64,000 bases of DNA from an uncultured Nesterenkonia sp. (GTDB lineage: Bacteria; Actinomycetota; Actinomycetes; Actinomycetales; Micrococcaceae), in assembly GCA_946222885.1 (NCBI GenBank), contig CAMIAK010000005.1, positions 124,001-188,000 of the forward strand, read 5' to 3'. A program made the position numbers and the translations under genes. Position 1 is the first letter of the stretch; each line of letters begins with the position of its first letter. The notes beneath the pieces were generated by a model, which did no database searches, was not told the origin of the DNA, and saw only the letters and a list, made by a program, of their open reading frames with translations. This document shows, one piece after another, positions 57,055 to 64,000 of the stretch.

Positions 57055-58302
57055 TCAGCGGCGGCGGCGCGGGCGGCGGGGGTTCTGCCCCCGGCCGCGG
57101 CCCTGCGGCTGCTGCTGCGGGGCAGGGGGCTCCACATGCGGGGCGGGCTCGCCGACCAGCTCGGTGACCTCGGAGGAGGTGCTGGTCACCGGCACCGGTG
57201 AGACCTTGATCTCAGCCTTGCGCAGCAGGGCCTGGGTGTCCCGGCGCTGCTCGGGGAGCATCACAGTGACCACGTCGCCGGCGCTTCCGGCGCGGGCGGT
57301 GCGGCCGGAGCGGTGCAGATAGGCCTTGTGCTCGGCCGGCGGGTCCACATGGACCACCAGCTCCACCGAGTCCACGTGGACGCCGCGGGCTGCGACGTCG
57401 GTGGCGACCAGGACGTTGACGTCCCCGCCGCCGAAGGCCGCCAGGTTCCGGTCCCGGGCGTTCTGGGAGAGGTTGCCGTGCAGGTCCACCGCGGGGATGC
57501 CCTGGGTGGTGAGCTGCTTGGCGAGTTTGCGCGCCTGGTGCTTGGTCCGGGTGAACAGGATGCGCCGTCCCTGCCCGGAGGCCAGGGTCTTCACCAGAGC
57601 CTTCTTCTCCTCCGGATGGGCCTCGAAGACGTGGTGGGTCATGGCGGCCACATGGGAGGTCGCCTCATCCACCGAGTGGAGCAGCTCGTCCTTCAGGAAC
57701 TTCCTGACCAGCTTGTCCACGCCGTTGTCCAGGGTGGCGGAGAAGAACAGCCGCTGGCCGCCCTCCGGGGTCTTGGAGAGGATGCGGGTGACCCCGGGCA
57801 GGAAGCCGAGGTCGGCCATGTGGTCGGCCTCGTCCAGCACGGTGATGCGCACCTGCTCCAGGGTGAGGGCGCCCTGCTGGAGCAGGTCCTCCAGGCGGCC
57901 GGGGCAGGCCACCACGATGTCGACGCCGGCCTTCAGCGCGTCGATCTGGTGCTTGGGGCTGACCCCGCCGAAGATGGTGGTGGTCCGCAGCCCGTAGGCG
58001 GCGGCCAGCGGCTCCATCACGGCGTTGATCTGGGTGGCCAGCTCACGGGTGGGTGCCAGCACCAGGGCGGTGGGGCGGCCGGGCCGGCGGGAGGCGGCGG
58101 CGTCGTCCTCGCCCAGGGCGGCGACCACCGGGATGGAGAAGGCCAGGGTCTTGCCGGAGCCGGTCTTGCCGCGGCCGAGCACGTCGCGCCCGGTCAGGGT
58201 GTCCGGCAGGGTCTGCTGCTGGATGGGGAAGGCCAGGAGCTTGCCGTCGGCGGCCAGGGCCTGCACCAGGGGTGTGGGCACGTTCAGGTCGACGAAGGTC
58301 AC
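57055..58302 (-). CDS. DEAD-box RNA helicase
   Basis: A 415-residue ATP-dependent RNA helicase, probably for ribosome assembly or RNA turnover in the cold. The motifs are in order: Q motif (PIQQQTLPD), Walker A GKTGSGKT, PTRELA, DEAD in LDEADHMADLG, SAT, then FTRTKHQARKLAKQL, ATDVAARGVHV and HRSGRTARAG. The C-terminal 40 residues are Gln, Pro and Arg rich and end in an Arg run, an RNA-binding tail. The start is a GTG with no Shine-Dalgarno sequence; it overlaps the end of a seven-codon uORF. A long leader precedes it. Confidence 0.93.
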   Translation of the reverse strand: MTFVDLNVPTPLVQALAADGKLLAFPIQQQTLPDTLTGRDVLGRGKTGSGKTLAFSIPVVAALGEDDAAASRRPGRPTALVLAPTRELATQINAVMEPLAAAYGLRTTTIFGGVSPKHQIDALKAGVDIVVACPGRLEDLLQQGALTLEQVRITVLDEADHMADLGFLPGVTRILSKTPEGGQRLFFSATLDNGVDKLVRKFLKDELLHSVDEATSHVAAMTHHVFEAHPEEKKALVKTLASGQGRRILFTRTKHQARKLAKQLTTQGIPAVDLHGNLSQNARDRNLAAFGGGDVNVLVATDVAARGVHVDSVELVVHVDPPAEHKAYLHRSGRTARAGSAGDVVTVMLPEQRRDTQALLRKAEIKVSPVPVTSTSSEVTELVGEPAPHVEPPAPQQQPQGRGRGQNPRRPRRRR

Positions 58303-58322
58303 AGGTGAGTCAGAGATGGCAT
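58299..58322 (-). CDS. Possible 7-codon upstream ORF of the helicase gene
   Basis: ATG at 58320-58322 encodes MPSLTHL and stops at 58299-58301, overlapping the helicase GTG as GTGA. GAAAGG sits three bases before the ATG, while the helicase GTG has no ribosome binding site. The overlap would let ribosomes finishing the uORF start the helicase. Confidence 0.35.
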   Translation of the reverse strand: MPSLTHL

Positions 58323-58537
58323 GAGCCTTTCAGAAGGTGCCGGGCTCACGGCGGCAGAGGATCTGCGCGGACCCGGCAGGGTGGCGAAAGCACCGGAGGG
58401 TGCACTCGGTCGCCGCGAGAAGATCACTGCTGAAACAGGACGGTCGGAGACGGTCCGTGTGGAATGAGGCGTTCTTACGACGCAGGAACTCCGCAGAGCA
58501 GTTCGGGGAACGGCTCAGCAGAACTCCCAGGTGTCCC
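58303..58537 (-). promoter_or_regulatory. Long leader of the DEAD-box helicase gene
   Basis: About 230 bases lie between the predicted transcription start (after the TAGACT box) and the GTG. Apart from the seven-codon uORF no gene is seen. Long leaders controlling cold-shock helicases are known in bacteria, and this may be one. Confidence 0.45.
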
Positions 58538-58543
58538 AGTCTA
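58538..58543 (-). promoter_or_regulatory. -10 box for the DEAD-box helicase
   Basis: TAGACT on the minus strand. No better box is seen nearer the start codon. Confidence 0.45.
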
Positions 58544-58578
58544 CGCCATCCTCGGTGCGGATGTGATGACATAGGACT

Positions 58579-59817
58579 ATGCATGCCGCGCCCCGCACCG
58601 CTCTGAAGGTCGCCCGCACCGCCGCCCTCTGCGCGGCCGGGGTGCAGGCGGGCGTCATCGGGGGCCTGCTGGTCATGGACCGGCTGAAGCAGCGGGAGAG
58701 GGATGGGCGGACCACCCCGGACCCGGGTGTCTTCGCGGCGCAGGTGGGGGAGTCCGAGCTCACCATCTACACCGCCGGGCAGACGCTCTTCGAGGACATG
58801 ATCCGGGCCATCGACCAGGCCGAGGACTCGGTCATGCTGCAGACCTACATCTGGAAGGACGACCGGACCGGCCAGCGCTTCATGGATGCGGTCAACGCCG
58901 CCGCCCGGCGGGGCGTGAGCGTCTACGTCATCTATGACTCCTTCGCCAACACCGTGGTGCCCTCGGACTTCTTCGCCCAGTTCTCCCCGCATGTCAGGGT
59001 CCACCGGATGCGGATGGTGGGCGCCCAGTTCTGGCGCGGCCCCGTGCGGCATGTCGGGCTGAGCCATTCGAAGATCCTGCTGGTGGACGATCATGTGGGT
59101 TTCGTCGGCGGCTTCAACATCGGTGACCTCTACGCCTCCCAGTGGAGGGACACCCATGTCCGCGAGGTCGGGCCTGCGGTGTGGGGGCTCCGCCAGGCCT
59201 TCGTGAACGTCTGGAACGAGGCGCGGCCGCCGGAGGCGAGGATCGGGTGGATCCCGCCGGAGTCCTGGAGCCCCAAGGTGCAGGTGGCTGCGAACCTGCC
59301 CGTCCAGCTGGTCTACCCCATCCGGCATATGTATCTGACCGCCATGGAGCGGGCCCGGCGGCGGATCTGGCTGACCACTCCCTATTTCATGCCCGATCAG
59401 CAGGTCTTCAAGCCCCTGCTGGATGCCGCCCGGCGCGGAGTGGACGTCCGGGTCATGCTGCCCAAGGACTCCAACCATGTGCTGGCCGACTGGGGGAGCA
59501 GGGGCTTCTACCGGGAGATGCTCGAGGCCGGGGTGACGATCCTGCTCTATGAGCCGGCCATGATCCACTCCAAGACGGCCACCATCGACGGCGAATGGTC
59601 CACCGTGGGCACCGCCAACATCGACCGCCTCTCCCTGGGTCTGAACTATGAGGCGAACCTCGAGGTCACGGATCCGGGATTCGCCGCGGAGATGGAGAGG
59701 GTCTTCCTGGCCGACGCCGAGCACTGTGAGGCGGTGGACCCGGAGCAGTGGCACCGCCGGCATCCGCTGGCGCGGGTGGCGGAGACCGTGCTGGCCCCGC
59801 TGCGCCCGGTGATGTGA
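58579..59817 (+). CDS. Phospholipase D family / cardiolipin synthase
   Basis: A 412-residue membrane-linked enzyme of the phospholipase D fold, most likely making cardiolipin. An N-terminal membrane segment (about residues 10-32) is followed by two HKD motifs: HSKILLVDDHVGFVGGFN (about 173-190) and HSKTATIDGEWSTVGTAN (about 331-348). Both have His, Lys and Asp intact. The second motif has HxK(x)4D. The start is ATG at 58579. It runs toward the tRNA-His gene. Confidence 0.9.
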   Translation: MHAAPRTALKVARTAALCAAGVQAGVIGGLLVMDRLKQRERDGRTTPDPGVFAAQVGESELTIYTAGQTLFEDMIRAIDQAEDSVMLQTYIWKDDRTGQRFMDAVNAAARRGVSVYVIYDSFANTVVPSDFFAQFSPHVRVHRMRMVGAQFWRGPVRHVGLSHSKILLVDDHVGFVGGFNIGDLYASQWRDTHVREVGPAVWGLRQAFVNVWNEARPPEARIGWIPPESWSPKVQVAANLPVQLVYPIRHMYLTAMERARRRIWLTTPYFMPDQQVFKPLLDAARRGVDVRVMLPKDSNHVLADWGSRGFYREMLEAGVTILLYEPAMIHSKTATIDGEWSTVGTANIDRLSLGLNYEANLEVTDPGFAAEMERVFLADAEHCEAVDPEQWHRRHPLARVAETVLAPLRPVM

Positions 59818-59860
59818 GCGCCCCGCCGTTCCGGGCGGCCGGATCTTCGGGGCCCGGATG

Positions 59861-59898
59861 CGAGAGAGGCCCCGGCCGGATGACCAGGACCTCTCTCT
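59861..59898. terminator. Hairpin between cardiolipin synthase and tRNA-His
   Basis: GAGAGAGG (59862-59869) pairs with CCTCTCTC (59890-59897). It lies between two convergent transcription units and could serve both; T-runs are absent. Confidence 0.45.
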
Positions 59899-59901
59899 TC
59901 A

Positions 59902-59977
59902 TGGGGTGAGCGACGGGGCTTGAACCCGCGACCCTCGCGACCACAACGCGATGCTCTACCAACTGAGCTACGCCCAC
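59902..59977 (-). tRNA. tRNA-His (GTG)
   Basis: A 76-base cloverleaf on the minus strand. The acceptor stem GTGGGCG pairs with CGCTCAC with one G-U pair. The D arm contains TAGCTCAGTTGGTAGAGC, the anticodon loop TTGTGGT gives the His anticodon GTG, and the T arm has GGTTCAAGCC. The discriminator is C and CCA is encoded. A G just upstream (59978) can be the extra G-1 that marks tRNA-His. Confidence 0.97.
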
Positions 59978-60025
59978 CATGTCCGCTGCTGCCGGACCCC
60001 CAGGGGCCGAAAAGCAACGGCGATT

Positions 60026-60031
60026 AGTCTA
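60026..60031 (-). promoter_or_regulatory. -10 box for tRNA-His
   Basis: TAGACT on the minus strand, about 50 bases upstream of the tRNA 5' end and just after the orn hairpin. Confidence 0.5.
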
Positions 60032-60034
60032 CAC

Positions 60035-60053
60035 CCTCCTCAGCCTGAGGAGG
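60035..60053 (-). terminator. Hairpin after orn
   Basis: CCTCCTCA pairs with TGAGGAGG around a three-base loop, starting three bases past the orn stop. No T-run follows, so it may be a weak terminator or only an mRNA end stabiliser. Confidence 0.4.
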
Positions 60054-60056
60054 AAA

Positions 60057-60632
60057 TCAGCGGAAGACCGTCTGCCGGTAGTGCCTGAGCTCCTCGATGG
60101 AGTCGCGGATGTCGCCCAGCGCGCGGTGGTTGCCGGTCTTCTGCGGAGCCGACTCGCGGGCCTCGGGGTACCAGCGCCCGGCGAGCTCCTTGATGGTGGA
60201 GACGTCGATGAGCCGGTAGTGCAGGTGGTTCATCAGCTCCGGCATCCCCAGGCGCAGGAAGGCCTTGTCCGCGTGCACCGAATTCCCGGCCAGCGGCGCC
60301 CTCTTCGCCTCGGGCACCCACTTCTTCACATAGTCGAGGACCCGGCGCTCGGCCTCCTGGAGGGATACCCCGCTGTCCAGGTCCTCCAGCAGGCCGGAGG
60401 CGGTGTGCATCTCCTTCACGACCTTCTGCATGCGGTTCAGGGCCTCAGCGGGCTCCGGGCGGATCACGGCCTGGACGCCCTCGCCCAGGACGTTCAGCTC
60501 ACTGTCGGTGACCAGGGCGGCCACTTCGATGAGCACGTCCCTGTCCGGGTCCAGGCCGGTCATCTCACAGTCGATCCAGACCATGCGGCCGTCCCAGGAT
60601 CCGGTGCTCTTCTGCTCTGCTTCGGAAGTCAC
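60057..60632 (-). CDS. orn: Oligoribonuclease
   Basis: A 191-residue 3'-5' exonuclease that degrades the shortest RNA fragments, including pGpG from c-di-GMP. DEDDh motifs are VWIDCEMTGLDP (Exo I), GNSVHADKAFLR (Exo II) and NHRALGDIRDSIEEL (Exo III), all with their acidic residues. The start is a GTG exactly six bases after a TAGAGT -10 box. It shares a short divergent region with the mannosyltransferase gene. Confidence 0.96.
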   Translation of the reverse strand: MTSEAEQKSTGSWDGRMVWIDCEMTGLDPDRDVLIEVAALVTDSELNVLGEGVQAVIRPEPAEALNRMQKVVKEMHTASGLLEDLDSGVSLQEAERRVLDYVKKWVPEAKRAPLAGNSVHADKAFLRLGMPELMNHLHYRLIDVSTIKELAGRWYPEARESAPQKTGNHRALGDIRDSIEELRHYRQTVFR

Positions 60633-60638
60633 GCAGAC

Positions 60639-60644
60639 ACTCTA
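60639..60644 (-). promoter_or_regulatory. -10 box, leaderless orn
   Basis: TAGAGT on the minus strand, six bases before the GTG at 60632. Confidence 0.5.
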
Positions 60645-60685
60645 CCGCCACCGGGGGACGCCGCCGCCGGTCAGGTCCGCGGTGG

Positions 60686-60691
60686 TAGATT
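60686..60691 (+). promoter_or_regulatory. -10 box, leaderless first mannosyltransferase
   Basis: TAGATT ends seven bases before the ATG at 60699. Confidence 0.55.
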
Positions 60692-60698
60692 GTCAGGA

Positions 60699-62336
60699 AT
60701 GACATCTGTGGCAGACGCCGGGCGCTCCGGTCCCCGTGCTCCACAGAACAGAGCCCCACAGATCAGGGCTCCACGCCTCGCTTCCCTGAGGATCAGCCCG
60801 GCCGCCGAGGGGCTCCTGGGCTCCGCCATGATCCTGGCCGGATCCTACGGAGTCGGCTGGCTGGTCACCATCTCCCCGCTCAGCCGCTGGGAGCTGCTCC
60901 TCCCGCTGCGCACGACGACGACGGGCGTCACCGTCTCCACGGTCCTCCTCACCCTGGGCTGCTGGGTGATGTTCCACGCCTGGCTCCGGCTGCGCAGCGA
61001 GCAGAGCCTGCGGAGGGTCACCCGTGCCGCCGCCCTGTGGATCCTGCCCCAGCTGTTCGTGCTGCCGATCTTCTCCCGGGACGTCTTCGCCTACCTCAAC
61101 CAGGGGCGCCTGGTCCTGGCCGGAGAGGATCCCTACACCACCGGGGTCTCCACCCTGGAGAACTGGTTCCAGCTGGGCACCGACATCGTCTGGGCCGAGG
61201 ACGCCACCCCCTATGGGCCGATGTTCCTCTGGCTGGAGGCTGCCGTCATGCGGGTCAGCGCGGACCAGCCGGACCTGGCGGTGCTGCTCTTCCGGCTGGC
61301 CTGTGCCGCCGGAGTGGTGCTGCTGATGATCTGTGTGCCCAAGCTGGCCTCCCTGCTCGGGACGGACCCGGCGAGGGCCCAGTGGCTCACCGCTGCCAAT
61401 CCGCTGCTGATCATCAGCTTCGTCTCCAGCGTGCACAACGACGCGCTGATGATCGGCTTCGCCCTGGCGGGGGTCTGGCTGGCCGCCACTGCGGACCGGC
61501 ACCGCGGCCGCGGCGTGCTGGCGGTGCTGCTGGTGACCCTCTCCATCGGGGTCAAGCCGATCACCATGGTGCTGCTGCCGTTCATCGGCCTGCTCTGGGC
61601 ATCCGGGTCCTGCCGTGCGGCCGGCACGGAGCTGACCTGGCTGCGCGGCCTGAGGCACTGGGCATGGACGCTGCTGATCTCCGCGGCGGTGATGCTCGGC
61701 GTCGGGCTGGTCAGCGTGGCCGGGGGAGAGGGCTACGGCTTCGGCTGGCTGGCGGTGATGGCCGGCACCGGCACCGGGAGCGTGCTGTGGTCCCCGGTGG
61801 GACTGGCCGATGCGTTGTTGACCGGAGCGCTGATGCTGTTCGGCCTGCCGCATGAGTGGACGCTGGAGGTGCTGCGGACCCTCGGGAGGGCCGTCTCCGT
61901 GGTGGTCGTGCTGGTGCTGATGCTCCGTCCGGTGCCGGCCTTCGCCTCTGCTGCCGTCGATCCAGATCTCCTCCACCGCAGGGTCGTCCTGACCCGTATG
62001 ACCTGGGCCTTCGCCGCTCTGGTGCTGCTCTCCCCGGTGATCCAGCCCTGGTACCTGCTGTGGCTGCTGCCGCTGACGGCCGTGCTGGGCATAGGCCTGC
62101 AGGGCCGGTGGCTCAGCGCGTTCGCCCTGGTGACCGCCTTCTTCCTGGCCTTCGGAGCGGCCGACCAGCTCTCGGTCTGGCAGTTTCTGGAGCTCGGCCC
62201 GCTGAGCATGGAGACGGCGATGATGATCCTCTCGCTGGCCGTCTCCGCGGCCGCGCTGGGCTGCCTCTTCGCCCTTCCCCGGTCCCGCCGGATGCTCCTG
62301 GGAGAGGTCCCTCCCGCGGGAGGTGCCCGTGGCTGA
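60699..62336 (+). CDS. MptB-like polyprenol-phosphomannose alpha-1,6-mannosyltransferase (copy 1)
   Basis: A 545-residue GT-C glycosyltransferase with about 12-14 helices that adds mannose from polyprenyl-phosphomannose to lipid-linked mannan at the outer side of the membrane. The first loop contains FSRDVFAYLNQGRLVL and GEDPYTTGVSTLENWF, the typical MptA/MptB acidic motif. Later features are NPLLIISFVSSVHNDALMIG and VIQPWYLLWLLPL. The ATG follows a -10 box by seven bases; the long open frame before it overlaps orn in antisense and is rejected. The next gene is a paralogue, starting 14 bases before this stop. Confidence 0.85.
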   Translation: MTSVADAGRSGPRAPQNRAPQIRAPRLASLRISPAAEGLLGSAMILAGSYGVGWLVTISPLSRWELLLPLRTTTTGVTVSTVLLTLGCWVMFHAWLRLRSEQSLRRVTRAAALWILPQLFVLPIFSRDVFAYLNQGRLVLAGEDPYTTGVSTLENWFQLGTDIVWAEDATPYGPMFLWLEAAVMRVSADQPDLAVLLFRLACAAGVVLLMICVPKLASLLGTDPARAQWLTAANPLLIISFVSSVHNDALMIGFALAGVWLAATADRHRGRGVLAVLLVTLSIGVKPITMVLLPFIGLLWASGSCRAAGTELTWLRGLRHWAWTLLISAAVMLGVGLVSVAGGEGYGFGWLAVMAGTGTGSVLWSPVGLADALLTGALMLFGLPHEWTLEVLRTLGRAVSVVVVLVLMLRPVPAFASAAVDPDLLHRRVVLTRMTWAFAALVLLSPVIQPWYLLWLLPLTAVLGIGLQGRWLSAFALVTAFFLAFGAADQLSVWQFLELGPLSMETAMMILSLAVSAAALGCLFALPRSRRMLLGEVPPAGGARG

Positions 62337-63942
62337 GCGCAGGAACCTCATCACCCGGGGCGCCGACCGCACCCGCAATGCGCTGGGCCGCTACCGGGCC
62401 ACCGGGTGGCTCTTCGGCGGCGCGGAGTCCGACGTCTCCCATACGCTGCGCCAGGGCATGCTGGCCTCCCTGATGATCATGGTCGGCTCCTGGGGCGTGG
62501 GCTGGCTGGCCATGTCCCCGAGCTCGCTGCTGGCCGTCCACCCTTGGCTGCTGCCGCTGCGCACCACGACGGCGGGCGCGGTCATCTGCACCGTGCTGCT
62601 GACCTTCGGCGCCCTGCTGCTGCTGCGCTCCTGGCTGCGGCTCTCCCAGCGCATCGGAGAGTGGTCGGCCGAGGCCACCGGCGTGATGTACCGGGCCGCG
62701 GCGATGTGGGGCGGACCGCTGCTGCTGACCATCCCGATCTTCTCCCGGGACGTCTACTCCTACCTGGCTCAGGGCGGGGTGCTGTTCATGGGGGAGAACC
62801 CCTATGAGACCGGGGTCTCCGAGCTGCCCGGCTGGTTCATGGCCGGCGCCGACGCCCTCTGGGCGGAGTCCCCCTCGCCCTACGGGCCGCTGTTCCTCAT
62901 GCTCAGCCAGTCCTTCTGGTTCCTCTCGGACGGGATCCCGGAGGTCGCCGTCGCGCTGTTCCGGCTGCTCAGCATCATCGGGGTGCTGCTGATGCTGGCC
63001 TTCATCCCGCGGCTGGCCCGGGCCTTCGGCTCCGAGCCCTCCTGGGCGCTGTGGATCTGTCTGCTGAACCCGCTGAGCCTGCTGGTGTTCCTGGCGGCCG
63101 CGCACAACGACGCCCTGATGATCGGACTGATGCTGGCCGGCTGCTGGTACGCGCTGCAGAGGCGGCGGCTGACCGCCCTGCTGCTGCTGGTGGCCGCCGT
63201 GGCGGTCAAGCCGATCGCGATGGTGATCGTTCCCTTCGCCGTGCTGCTGAACCTGGAGAGCACCCGCAGCTATATGCTGCGCATCCGGGAGTGGGCCGTC
63301 GCCGGGCTGCTCGGAGGCGGGGCGCTGGTGCTGGCCGGCTACGCCCTGGGCATCGGGCTGGGCTGGCTGCCCTCAGCGCTGGCCGCGGGCTCGGCCATCG
63401 AGCCGATCGCGCCGGTGGGCCTGCTGGGGACCGGCGTCGGGATGTTCTTCGCCTGGCTCATCGGAGCCGACGCCGACCTGATCGCCGGATGGGTCTACAC
63501 CGCGGCCCGGCTGGCCGCCGCCGTCGTGCTGACCGTGATGCTGCTGCGCCTGAGGCTGGGCGGGGAGCCCCGGGAGAACCTGGTCCTGTGGTCGGGCTAC
63601 GGGCTGGCCGTCGTCGTGCTGAGCTCCACGGTGCTGCAGCCCTGGTACCTGCTGTGGCTGCTGCCGCTGTTCGCCGTGGTCCACGTCTACCGGGGGCGGG
63701 TGCTGATGTGGGTGAGCCTGCTGATCACCGTCCTGGTGCTGCTCTCGATGGTGGGGCAGCTCTCGGTGGCCCAGTGGATCGACACCCTGGTGGTCCAGTC
63801 GGTGGCGATGGCGGTCGCAGTGGTCTACTTCCTGTATCTGGTGATCTTCGACCCGCACACCTCGGAGCTGTTCCGCATGCGCCGCCGTTCCGAGCGCTGG
63901 AACGCCGATGAGGGCTGGGTCCGTCTGCGAGGAGCCCGATGA
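62323..63942 (+). CDS. MptB-like polyprenol-phosphomannose alpha-1,6-mannosyltransferase (copy 2)
   Basis: A 539-residue paralogue of the gene before it, with the same pattern: FSRDVYSYLAQGGVLFMGENPYETG, NPLSLLVFLAAAHNDALMIG and VLQPWYLLWLLPL. The starts are GTG at 62323 or the in-frame GTG at 62329, both inside the upstream gene. It presumably makes or extends the mannan core of lipomannan-like molecules. The C-terminal 25 residues are Arg-rich. The next gene starts with ATGA over its stop. Confidence 0.85.
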   Translation: MPVAERRNLITRGADRTRNALGRYRATGWLFGGAESDVSHTLRQGMLASLMIMVGSWGVGWLAMSPSSLLAVHPWLLPLRTTTAGAVICTVLLTFGALLLLRSWLRLSQRIGEWSAEATGVMYRAAAMWGGPLLLTIPIFSRDVYSYLAQGGVLFMGENPYETGVSELPGWFMAGADALWAESPSPYGPLFLMLSQSFWFLSDGIPEVAVALFRLLSIIGVLLMLAFIPRLARAFGSEPSWALWICLLNPLSLLVFLAAAHNDALMIGLMLAGCWYALQRRRLTALLLLVAAVAVKPIAMVIVPFAVLLNLESTRSYMLRIREWAVAGLLGGGALVLAGYALGIGLGWLPSALAAGSAIEPIAPVGLLGTGVGMFFAWLIGADADLIAGWVYTAARLAAAVVLTVMLLRLRLGGEPRENLVLWSGYGLAVVVLSSTVLQPWYLLWLLPLFAVVHVYRGRVLMWVSLLITVLVLLSMVGQLSVAQWIDTLVVQSVAMAVAVVYFLYLVIFDPHTSELFRMRRRSERWNADEGWVRLRGAR

Positions 63943-64000
63943 GACCGATTCTGCAGAGCGTCCCGCGCCGGCTGACCTGGCTGCTGCTGGCCGCGACCGT
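63939..64000 (+). CDS. Gene cut by window end, N-terminus only
   Basis: ATG at 63939 overlaps the upstream stop as ATGA. Only about 20 residues are visible: MRPILQSVPRRLTW followed by Leu/Ala-rich sequence, the start of a membrane helix. Its family is not recognisable; a third membrane protein of the mannosyltransferase cluster is likely. Confidence 0.6.
   Translation, partial: MRPILQSVPRRLTWLLLAAT

Overview
This window is chromosomal DNA from a high-G+C actinobacterium, most likely of the family Micrococcaceae and possibly Nesterenkonia-like; the genus is an inference from gene order and acidic protein composition. The evidence is the actinobacterial form of several genes (mIHF, a helicase-dead PriA, an actinobacterial cytochrome b with PDWY, an Rpf-domain protein, MptB-type mannosyltransferases), many TAnnnT -10 boxes placed 6-7 bases before a start codon (leaderless mRNAs), and the order mltG-aroECKB-efp-nusB-pyrRBC-carAB-pyrF-mIHF-gmk-rpoZ-coaBC-metK-priA known from Arthrobacter relatives.

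Layout. 1-1533 is the end of qcrB (respiratory bc1 complex). 1697-5372 is a very large multi-spanning membrane protein gene with an apparent frameshift near 5087-5100. 5356-11277 (minus) holds rarA, a VanZ-RDD fusion, aspS and hisS; a DUF349 gene follows on plus. 12.7-16.9 kb is an accessory stretch: a VbhA-like antitoxin with a Fic protein, a GNAT acetyltransferase, a Nudix hydrolase, an arginase-family enzyme, an isochorismatase-fold hydrolase and a LysE-type exporter. It lies where rpsD, alaS and ruvX would be expected upstream of mltG.

17.2-39.0 kb is a dense core block on plus: mltG, the shikimate genes aroE-aroC-aroK-aroB, efp, nusB, then a seven-gene pyrimidine operon (pyrR-pyrB-pyrC-membrane protein-carA-carB-pyrF) in which every junction overlaps by 4 or 8 bases and whose ribosome binding site is buried in a PyrR-type hairpin. 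mIHF, gmk, rpoZ, coaBC, metK and the PriA-like gene follow. 39.1-47.8 kb has an alpha/beta hydrolase, leuS, a DegV protein, the DNA-uptake pair comEA-comEC, and an Rpf-LysM protein with a long structured 5' leader.

48.1-63.9 kb holds a LysR regulator divergent from an EamA exporter, a VTT-family membrane protein, an ATP-grasp enzyme, a CoA transferase, a DUF6504-dnaE2 mutagenesis operon with a near-consensus LexA box, a DEAD-box helicase with a long leader and a tiny uORF, a phospholipase D/cardiolipin synthase, tRNA-His, orn, and two tandem MptB-like mannosyltransferases followed by a gene cut by the window end. No rRNA, insertion sequence, prophage or CRISPR array was seen. The most unusual locus is the Fic/VbhA-like pair: the Fic motif is Doc-like (second Arg lost) and the partner has lost the matching inhibitory Glu.
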